From contig CH003077.1 in assembly GCA_000149265.1 (NCBI GenBank), positions 282,677 through 346,676 of the forward strand: a stretch of 64,000 nt of DNA, in the 5' to 3' direction. The notes under the pieces are model-generated. The model searched no databases, was not told the DNA's origin, and worked only from the letters and a program-made list of their open reading frames with translations. The DNA comes from Ciona savignyi (lineage: Eukaryota; Chordata; Ascidiacea; Phlebobranchia; Cionidae). Shown here one piece after another: positions 46,001-64,000 of this stretch; the first letter of the stretch is position 1, and every line of letters begins with the position of its first letter. The position numbers and the translations under genes are program-made.

Positions 46001-49000
46001 TTGCTGTACCAGCAGATGAGCTTGCTGTACCAGCAGATGAGCTTGCTGTACCAGCAGTTGAGCTTGCTGTACCAGCAGACGAGCTTGCTGTACCAGCAGA
46101 CGAGCTTGCTGTACCAGCAGATGAGCTTGCTGTACCAGCAGATGAGCTTGCTGTACCAGCAGATGAGCTTGCTGTACCAGCAGATGAGCTTGCTGTACCA
46201 GCAGATGAGCTTGCTGTACCAGCAGATGAGCTTGCTGTACCAGCAGTTGAGCTTGCTGTACCAGCAGATGAGCTTGCTGTACCAGCAGATGAGCTTGCTG
46301 TACCAGCAGATGAGCTTGCTGTACCAGCAGATGAGCTTGCTGTACCAGCAGATGAGCTTGCTGTACCAGCAGATGAGCTTGCTGTACCAGCAGATGAGCT
46401 TGCTGTACCAGCAGATGAGCTTGCTGTCCCAACAGAAAGACAAACCAGAAATAAGAAATCAAAGGCAATTCCAAAGAACCGGAAAAAAAAAGATACCTCA
46501 ACGCCCAATATAGCGGCAAATAAAGAAGATAAAACTGACCAAGATTTGAAAAACACTGAAACCTCTGAGAGTGATGCATCAACCACAACTACCAAGGCTG
46601 AAACTGCACCAAAAAGAGGAAAACGGAGCACAAGGTCCCGTAAGGTGAATAACCCACTTAAAGAAATCATTGAAAATGAGGGAAGTTGTGATACGAATCC
46701 TTCTACCAATGGAGAGATTATTTTGTCTGGTGAAAAGGATCCAATTTTATCTTTCACTCCAAGCTCTGTGGATGAAGACAGAACTCCAGTTGGGATGGGA
46801 CTTGATGCAGTAGCGGAGAAATCGCCGATCAAGGTTGCCACAGTGGTTCCAAAAACTAATAAAAAATCAACAAGGGCAACGAGGTCAAGCAAACCCAAGG
46901 ATTGTGATGCAGTTCAGGAAGAAGCTTGTGGTGCCAAAGATGCACCTGACATCCCTGTAGTGGCTTCAGATTTAAAGGAAAATGGTGCAGTAAGCCAGAG
47001 TGCTGAAGAAGAAAACATGGCCACAAATGTTGTTGTGAGTAAAACCGGTCGAAAAGGTAAAAAGACGGCAAAAAGTGCAGCAAAAGTCACTCGATCTGGT
47101 AAGAGAAGGAATATGGCGTCATTGAGTGAAGAATCTTGTTTTGAATCAGTTACAATCACATCTACTGCAAATAACATGGAAAATCTACCTTCCATTGATG
47201 AAATGTCGGTTGAAGCGGACCACACTTGTACAGAAGCTGAAAAAGTACCAACAATTGAGGTATTGAACGAAAATAAAGTGGAAAGTAAAAAGGCATCAAA
47301 ACGTGTGAAAAAGGTCACCCAATCGCGGAAAAAAAAGAATGTTGGACCAGTTATCAAATCAGCAGCTGATACTGAAGAAATTAAATCTTCGCCGGTTGCA
47401 AGTTCCACTAAAGATGATATTTCTTCTGTTGATGTAATTGCATCTGAGCATGATGTTTCATCTGTTGAGAATGATTCTTCAAATGTCCAAAATGAAGATT
47501 CAACTGAAATACCAACGACAAATCTATCTGAAGTCACAAAGACAGCAAATCATGTTACCAGAACCACAAGATCGCGCAAAAGGAAGAATATCGAACCAAT
47601 CCAAGAAACTTCTGTCACTTCTACCTCTGGTGCTGGGAAAAATCGCAAAAAGAAGGCTGTGATCGCCCCCATAGCTTCTGAACAAGCAATCAGCACACCA
47701 GCTGATGAATGTATTGTTGTGGATAACGAAGTAAATGAGGTTATAACGGAGCAATCTGTGATCAGCAAAAATGTTAGTGAAGTTAAAAAAGCTCCGAAAA
47801 GAGCAACAAGATCTCGGAAGAGAAAGAATTCTGATCGAGCCCAAGTAGACGAGTTTGTTGCTGAAACTTCAGATTCTCAAGCTGACTCAACCGACCAAAC
47901 AACTATCGATGCAACATCTGTTCCACCTTCTACTGTGGTGAAGGAAGCTCGGACAAAAGCTCGCAAAGTTACCTTCCAGGATCCAATAGAAGAGGAGACA
48001 GAACCACCTACCTTAGCACAAAAGAAGAAAAGTACAACCCGAACCAAAACTACCAGGACAACAAACAAAACAACAACCAAAATCGATGGTAAGTTATGTC
48101 TATTACAATATAATAGTAGGTACAGTTCCACGTTACTCCCAAAATAGTATATAGGTGGCCTAGGATCCTAAAACCAATGGTGTTTTATATCCATTCTTGC
48201 AATATATTAGTGAGCATGCATGGTAGCGCCAAGACCAGAAATGCAGGTTATAGGAGGCGCAAAATCAATTGGATGCCATGTGTCCATGCCAATTACAATG
48301 TAATCGATTACAATGGTGCAATTTTGTTCATTTTTCCTTCTAAATGATAAAATTATGAACCCCACATTGCCCACACAGATACAGCTGACAAACCACCAAC
48401 TGTTCGAAGTAAAAGGTCAAAGTCAGCAGAAGCCGCAAATGAAGATTCTGCCATAGAAGAAGGTAGGATGGTGTTTGAAATTTAACTGCATTATCATATG
48501 ATTTAAATTCTATATTATCATATAAGCTGAGGTGGATGCCATAAGCTTAACTCCTTGATTATTAGGTGTTTGTGTTACTTTAACAATTAAATTAATCTAA
48601 AGCTTTAAATTAAATTAATCTACTTTAATATTCTTAAAAAAGATAAATTTTCTCGAACATACTATTTTTGTTTGCTATGTTGTTTGTTGCATATAAATCC
48701 AAAATGAATGATCAGATTCCGGTCTATTTGTTGTTGGTAATCCTAAATACAACTTAAACATAAAGACTTAATATGTTTTGTTTAGATTCAACTGACAAAC
48801 CATCCAGCAACAGGAGGAAAAGGACCAAATCAGCTGAAACTCCGGCTGATTCATCTCCACAAAAACCAAGTAAAATATTGTTTATTCCAAAGTACAATAC
48901 CAAGCACTTAAACAACTTGATTAGATGTTAAAAATATATTTTTACCACCAAGTCTAGTTTAAACAGAAATTCTATAACAGCGGTTCTCAAACTGGGGTCC

Positions 49001-50703
49001 GCGGTCTTTTTAGGTCCGCGAGACAATTTTCTGGGGCCGCGAAGCACCTCCCAACAATTAAAACGACGCTCCTGAAGAAGAAAAATTTGTGTAAAATTTT
49101 CTTCCAATCAACTTAACAAAAACAATTTGTCATGAAAGCTTACAGGCTACATAGGCATTTATGACATCACAAGAAGCTATTTGATGTCACATTAGTGCAA
49201 TTCAAAAGTACAGAACTTCTACTATAGTAGGAAATAGTACAACTCCTATTATAGTAGGAGTAAACATTCAAAAAAATGCCAAGGTCAGAGGCGTCTAGTA
49301 TTTCTTTAAGCCATGCATCCGGGTTAATATGTTTTGTTTTAGAATTTTAACGTTGCTAAATTTTTCGTTTTACTTCCCTATTTTTCAAGGGGGCCGTGAG
49401 TCATTTAAAAAATTGCTAGGGGACCGTTGGGTAATTTTTTAAAAAAAGTTTAAGAACCGCTGTTCTATAAAGACATTTTTTTAAGTGACAAATGAAACAA
49501 ATTTCTTTTTAAACTTTGTTTCTATTTTCACCAAACGAGTGTTATTTGGAAATTTCACCAAAATGTCTGTATTCGGAAAGTACTTTAAATGGGTTTATTA
49601 CAACTGTACTTTAAATGGGTTTATTACAATATTTTACATTTTTAAATCAAAAATTATAAATCGAAAGAATGCGGTTTAATTAGAAAATTTTGTAATTTTT
49701 AGGACTGTAGTCCTTCGTTAAGGGGTTTAACTTTTTACTTCAGTCTGTCTCCGTTTTTTCGCGTTTTCTATTACTAGTTAAAAGAAGGTGTTTTGCAAAT
49801 TGGTCTCATCTTTTTACAAGAAATAATGAAATGATTTTAGTGTAGGGTGCTAGACTGTGTAATAAGTTATCACATGATATTGTAAAAGCAATTTACAATC
49901 AAATGTTTTACCTCAACTAAATTAAGTTTAAATGTTGTTTATCAGCAATTTCCAGTCCTTTACATAGTTATTTCTATTATATTTCTAGTTTAATAATTTT
50001 TAAATACAGTTAATTTTGTTTGTATTTGTGAATATTAAATTTAAAACCGTTTAAATCTTACCCAGCTGCTTCAAAAACTAAAGCAAAGAAAGCTAAACCG
50101 ACCACCTCAAAAGAAAGCGCTCCAAAAGGTTTGTCCTTCTAAATTATGTGATGGCTTTCAACCGAAAGGTTGCAGGTTCGAAACTGGTTGCTAGCTTGTC
50201 GGTTGTGTCTTTGGGCAAGGCACTTTACGGACATTGCCTGAACCCAGCGGATTAATGGGTTCTACCAAATTGAAGGAGCATATGAATTATATATAACACA
50301 TTGCAATAGCTCGGGTAACATAACTGTTAGCGCGAGTAATCTGACAATTGCCCGTGTGTTAACCCCCTTGGTTTTCCCATTCACTGGCATAATTATAAAT
50401 ATCCTATCCTATATTGGTATACCTTGGTGTAATTATATTTTTTTGCACCCATACTCCTCAATATTGTAGTAACAATACTTCATTATATTTAGTGTAGTTT
50501 ATTTTTTGTTTCTTCAATCAAAACATAAATCAGGACTATTAAAATAAAAAAAATTGGAAAACGGGAAAAAACGGCAAAACGACAGTCGTTAGAACACGTC
50601 TAAAAACAAGCAATAAATTATTTTACATTTGTTTGAAACCATCAACTTTTCCACAGAACCGGAGCCTCCAGTTCTTCGACGAAGCAGTCGGAAAAGAAAT
50701 TAA
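37055..50703 (+). CDS. MKI67: Ki-67 (MKI67) homologue: FHA, PP1-docking and TP-repeat chromosome protein
   Basis: Ki-67 coats mitotic chromosomes, keeps them apart and recruits PP1. Eighteen exons in phase: 37055-37146, 37467-37572, 37886-37974, 38228-38316, 38635-38732, 38907-38989, 39336-40466, 40993-41046, 41340-41414, 41765-41810, 42337-42395, 42931-43045, 43580-43732, 44566-48088, 48379-48462, 48786-48869, 50066-50128, 50657-50703; 1996 aa. Residues 1-100 form an FHA domain (SCLFGR, SNEHCRL, KVNG, FTIHDRSFR) aligning with Ki-67. RRVSFGP...LPPNTPVKKG (Arg458 on) matches the PP1 motif shared by Ki-67 and Repo-Man. SGKMNKPLWSEIVKKDLK and SPATIYIGRAK match the region before the Ki-67 repeats, as does GVEEIFRTP. 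Then come eight 22-residue FGTKRLLKTP repeats, 29 AVPADEL heptads and basic RSRKRKN repeats to the C-terminus LRRSSRKRN. The FHA domain favours Ki-67 over Repo-Man, but this may be a pre-duplication ancestor of both. Confidence 0.9.
37675..37820 (+). repeat. SINE family 1, short
   Basis: Head with internal deletions (CCGCCTTTCAGTCGAATGG) and GTGTCCTTGGCAAGG. Confidence 0.65.
38025..38125 (+). repeat. Dispersed repeat R, fragment
   Basis: GAGTTTTAATGACTGTCGTTT and GGTCCTGCTTTGTATATTAT match 23575-23690. Confidence 0.55.
40877..40940 (+). repeat. SINE family 1, tail only
   Basis: CCCGTTTGGTAACCCCCTTGG through GGGATAAACATGAATATCC. Confidence 0.75.
42112..42289. mobile_element. hAT-type MITE
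   Basis: CAGTGGTTCTTAAAC and GTTTAAGAACCACTG are perfect inverted ends, with duplication GCTTAGAC at 42104-42111 and 42290-42297. The exact ends suggest a recent insertion. Confidence 0.9.
43385..43557 (+). repeat. hAT-derived fragment (right end)
   Basis: TTTGCGGCTCCCAGTGATTT to GTTTGCTGACCCCTGG; same family as 14690-14845. No matching left end with a target duplication was found. Confidence 0.5.
44160..44440 (+). repeat. SINE family 1, near full length
   Basis: From GATTAGTGTGTCACCTTTTA to GGGATAAACATGAATATCC, before the large Ki-67 exon. Confidence 0.85.
45124..45636 (+). repeat. Eight coding repeats of about 22 residues (Ki-67 TP motif)
   Basis: Each unit reads V-x-x-x-F-G-T-K-R-L-L-K-T-P followed by a lysine-rich linker of about eight residues. 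The eighth (ESKFGFTRIFHEE) has lost the TP. The motif matches the GFKxLFxTP core of vertebrate Ki-67 repeats, whose units are about 120 residues. Confidence 0.9.
45814..46422 (+). repeat. Coding minisatellite, 29 copies of a 21-bp unit (AVPADEL)
   Basis: Twenty-nine in-register copies of GCTGTACCAGCAGATGAGCT plus T. Units 4, 7, 8, 9, 12 and 21 have GTT for GAT (Asp to Val), unit 7 also CTA for GTA, and two units have GAC. Long open frames in the other frames here are a by-product of the 21-bp period. Confidence 0.98.
48978..49462. mobile_element. hAT-type element
   Basis: CAGCGGTTCTCAAACT and AGTTTAAGAACCGCTG are inverted ends, with duplication TTCTATAA at 48970-48977 and 49463-49470. The interior has no transposase. 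Confidence 0.9.
50145..50410 (+). repeat. SINE family 1
   Basis: Starts within about 20 bases of the donor of Ki-67 exon 50066-50128 and runs to ATAATTATAAATATCC. Confidence 0.8.
50508..50625 (-). repeat. Dispersed repeat R, fragment
   Basis: Minus strand reads AGACGTGTTCTAACGACTGTC and CGTTTTTTCCCGTTTTCC, as at 23575-23690. Confidence 0.6.
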
Positions 50704-51764
50704 ACTTTTTACATCTGTTGGAACGAAAGACTATGAAGCGTCTGTGAAGTTGTCAGGCAAACTGCTCTCAGTGCTTTGTTTTATCGAGTAATCGTTAAAA
50801 AGTTTTTAAAAGAAATAAGAATAGCTATTTTAGCTAGATTTTTCGTTTTTGTACATATGTAGTAGTGGTCGTTTGTCAAATTTCAGTATAAATATTAGTT
50901 ATTTAAAACTGCCAGTAAAAAAACTGCTTAAAACTAAATCAGACCACTTAGAAAAGTATCGTCAACTTATTCACTTTAATTTATTCCACTGCCAACTTTC
51001 AATTTTATCAGCCTCACATTTTACTGCTTTCTTTTACCCTGGATTTGACACCAGTTTTCCTTTCATTCCATTCCACCTTCAAACACTGACCTATAATTTA
51101 GTTCCTATCCTGAGGTGTATTGTAATAAATATGTACATAAAAAGAAAGAGGTGTGTTTATTGTATAGTGCATGAAGAAATAAGAAAATTTTGGCAGTTAA
51201 GACTACAGATTCAAAGGCAAATATATGGAAATTGAATTTGAGCAAATTTCACAGCAAAAAGTATTATTTTTTCTTGCATTTAAACAATAGTTTAAGTTTA
51301 TTGCTCCTTCGACAGGATAAAACGTCGAACTGCAGTAGTTAAAACACGTCAGCGAATAGACATTACAAATTAGGGGAAAATGATGTGGCCGTTAAACCTT
51401 ACGTTAATAAAAATAAATTTTAACACTTTAAATCAAAATTAATTAAATTTAATGTTATTTAAGTCTTGAGTAAAAGTGTGCAAGTGCGACCCAGTACTGA
51501 GGGGGGGCCGGCTTTGGGATAAATGCATATTTTTGGGATTTGATTAAAAAATTATGAATTTTGAAGCTTACTCTATTCTTTAATTTGAAGTTTGAAGATC
51601 ATTAGACACAGTTTCTTATTCTCCTTATTATGGTTTACAGTAACGCAGAATTCTAAAAAAGTGGTTTAATAGGTACGAAATTGAAAATATAGGTAACCTG
51701 ATGGTGGACACAAGATATACCACTATGGTATCTTGTTCCATTCCCTATGATAAACCTGAGTATT
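50704..51764. other. Convergent intergenic region, Ki-67 to TRPC
   Basis: 3' ends of both genes, with an AATAAA near 51124 that could serve Ki-67, and a repeat R-related block at 51295-51540. The 128-codon open frame at 50849-51235 has no recognisable product. Confidence 0.55.
51295..51540 (-). repeat. Dispersed repeat R, long copy
   Basis: Shares GTAGTTAAAACACGT, ACATTACAAATTAGGGGAAA and GCGACCCAGTACT with 53745-54030; the GCCGGCTTTGGGAT end matches the inverted copy at 19085. Confidence 0.65.
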
Positions 51765-62187
<10,423 letters not shown>

Positions 62188-62274
62188 GTTTATCTATTAT
62201 TCCAACGTAATGTGTTAAACATGACCGTAATATTCTCTAAAGATGGTCTGTTGTTGTTTAAACAGATTATGACA

Positions 62275-62515
62275 TGATATTCATGTTTATCCCCATGAAT
62301 GGGAAAACCAAGGGGGTTAACACACGGACAATCGTCATATCACCTCGCGCCCATCGTCGGGTTACCTGAGCTATTGCAGTGTGTTGTGATTCACACGTTT
62401 CTTCATTTTATTAGATCCCAAATTAATCCACTGGGCTCAGGCAATGTATATCAAGTGACTTGTACAAGGACACAACCTACACTAATCCACCAGACTAATC
62501 GGTCGAATCAAGTTG
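62275..62515 (-). repeat. SINE family 1
   Basis: Reverse copy from GATATTCATGTTTATCCCCA to a degraded head. Confidence 0.8.
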
Positions 62516-62989
62516 ATGTTACGTCTTTTCGCGGCGCCTACTTAACCAGACGTAGCACAATACAGGACTCGTAACAAAACGCGCAATATTAAGACGTCCT
62601 TCCAACTTAAAATTATATTCCACTTTTACGTTAGGTTATTACTAAAATTTGCGATTTTAAAATATTTTACACAGTAGGCTATTTTAACTCGTGTACTTCA
62701 CTTCTATACATTAAGGAAATCAATGTTAATACACAGCACAAGTTAGGTTAACTGCGAAACCGTTCACTTTAAAAAACTTTTAAAACTTACACGAGGCAGA
62801 TATTGCACATCGCGATAACAATGGCATTGTTAAGTCTAATGTGGCATTTTTATATTATTATTCCCAAGTGTAAACAAATGACGTAATTATTTCTTACAGT
62901 TGATTTAAATGTATTTAACTTCAGGTACATCGTACGTGTACATTTTGCAGAGTATGCCAAGGAGTGTTTTTGTCACATGGCTCCTATTT

Positions 62990-63180
62990 AAGGAAATCGT
63001 AAAGGAGGAAAACCTGCTTACTACAATAAAGATTTAGGTTGAGATTTAGGTGTTAGAGTGTTGCAACTCAGGTTATACTTAAGATTAGTTATGGTGTTAA
63101 GATTTATGTTTGGGGTAGGGTTAGAATTAGTTTCCACACTTTAAGCGTTTCCCTCTTTATTAATTCCCATCGTTTTAGTG
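62990..63180. mobile_element. Family M MITE, degraded
   Basis: AAAGGAGGAAAACCTGCTTAC at the left, TTTAAGCGTTTCCCTCTTTA at the right, GGTGTTAAGATTTATGTTTGG inside. Confidence 0.6.
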
Positions 63181-63544
63181 TTTCCCTCACATTTGTCTCG
63201 AAATTTTGTTCCCTTTTAACACAAATGGTCAATATTTATGTTCGTAAATGATGTCTTCCATGCAAAACTCTTTGGTGGTCACGCTTCGGTGCCCGCATTG
63301 GATAAATTTCCGTTCCGGACGAACGCTTGTATGGCCCACTATACGGGCTCTATCATTGTGCTTTATAGGTCACAATGTGTATATAATATTTAAGTACCTT
63401 ACCACCGAAAAAAAAACGATCATTTTAACCATTTTTTTACGTTTAAAGCGATATTAGCTTTGTTTTATCATTACGAAGACATGGCACCAGTGGAATTAAG
63501 AGAAAATCGTCAGGCGTATAGGCCGGCATATTTAAGGCTTAGTA

Positions 63545-63650
63545 CGGTCGTGTAGTCGTATGGTTAACGCGACGATACATTTAGTGAATTGTATAGAATA
63601 CCGGATTTAGTAATGAACTTGTAATGGGTCCGAAACAAAGCCCGTTAAAA
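63545..63650 (+). repeat. tRNA-like SINE, family 2
   Basis: GTCGTGTAGTCGTATGGTTAA as A-box region; ends in a degraded GGGTCCGAAACAAAGCCCG. Confidence 0.55.
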
Positions 63651-63837
63651 AAAGTTGTCGTATCTGTAGACCAGTGCCTTAGACGAGAGCAATCCTTTTC
63701 ACTAGAGTTTAATATTCAAATTTTCAAAAGTAAAATCCCAATAATATTATTTTAGCGCGGCACACTTAGCATTGTCTTGCGGCACAGTAGTGTGACGCGG
63801 CACACTGGTTGCGGGTAACTGGTGTAGATCAAGTGCG

Positions 63838-64000
63838 GCCGGTTGGTCTGGCGGTTAAGTGCGTCGACTTTCAATCGAAAGGTTGCAGGTGCGAAACTGG
63901 TCGCTAGCTAGTCGGTTGTGTCCTTGGGCAGGGCACTTTACAGACATTGCTTGAACCCAACGAATTATTGAGTTCTACCAAATTGAAGGAACGTGTCTAT
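63838..64000 (+). repeat. SINE family 1, cut by the window end
   Basis: A well-preserved head, GGTTGGTCTGGCGGTTAAGT with B box GGTTGCAGGTGCGAAAC, running off the window at GGAACGTGTCTAT. Confidence 0.88.

Larger units (their letters stand above)
62188..64000. other. Region upstream of the TRPC gene
   Basis: Holds two family-1 SINEs, one family-2 SINE and a family M MITE, with GCGGCACACT-rich sequence at 63750-63830 like the hAT element at 52711. If TRPC has further 5' exons they would lie here or beyond; I could not recognise one. Confidence 0.5.

Noticed and set aside
45814-46422. A regular array that might suggest a CRISPR
   Set aside because: There are no spacers: units are directly adjacent and encode a protein repeat in a eukaryotic gene.
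45567-46898. A 443-codon open frame on the minus strand, and a 233-codon frame on the plus strand, across the heptad repeats
   Set aside because: Both are products of the 21-bp period, which has no stop in several frames. The Ki-67 frame is the one joined to conserved exons.
63672-63830. A possible hAT element with GCGGCACACT repeats
   Set aside because: The interior resembles the element at 52711, but the ends and the target duplication (TGTAGA against TGTAGA with mismatched borders) are too poor to call an intact element.

Overview
The window looks like draft assembly from an ascidian tunicate, probably a Ciona species. The reasons are AT-rich DNA, many 0.3-1.8 kb introns, single-copy orthologues of vertebrate genes at invertebrate-level divergence, hundreds of bases of tRNA-derived SINE in almost every intron, and splice-acceptor-like AGs sitting a few bases before start codons, as expected where spliced-leader trans-splicing is common. 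The species is inferred from these traits, not from a match. There is one assembly gap of exactly 100 N (12503-12602).

Layout. 359-10441 (+) is the 3' part of a gene for an ALMS-motif centrosomal protein. 11492-20152 (-) is a complete FUT8 (core alpha-1,6-fucosyltransferase) with one apparent single-base frame break. 22006-26457 (+) is WASHC3 (CCDC53). 27914-33453 (+) holds three intronless genes in a row: PICK1, TBCK and LACTB2. 33683-35793 (-) is HENMT1, the piRNA 3'-end methyltransferase. 37055-50703 (+) is an 18-exon Ki-67 (MKI67) homologue with an N-terminal FHA domain, a PP1-docking RVSF motif, short TP repeats and a 29-copy heptapeptide minisatellite. 51765-62187 (-) is a TRPC-type cation channel. 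I rebuilt the spliced genes by joining GT-AG exons whose phases agree. Predicted lengths are FUT8 570 aa (after allowing for the frame break), WASHC3 194 aa, HENMT1 527 aa, Ki-67 1996 aa and TRPC 840 aa.

The neighbours do not form an obvious single pathway: WASH complex (endosomal actin), PICK1 (receptor trafficking, BAR domain) and TBCK (Rab GAP-like) are all membrane-traffic proteins in adjacent positions, but this may be chance. The three intronless genes are the most striking arrangement and could be co-transcribed and resolved by trans-splicing.

The rest is repeats. One tRNA-derived SINE of about 300 bp occurs more than 25 times, densest in the TRPC introns, and a second tRNA-like SINE is rarer. 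There are at least six hAT-type non-autonomous elements, most with exact 8-bp target duplications and one nested inside another, two piggyBac-like elements with TTAA ends, a MITE family with about 40-bp inverted ends, and a short-period satellite between FUT8 and WASHC3. I saw no CRISPR array, rRNA, functional tRNA or prokaryotic feature.
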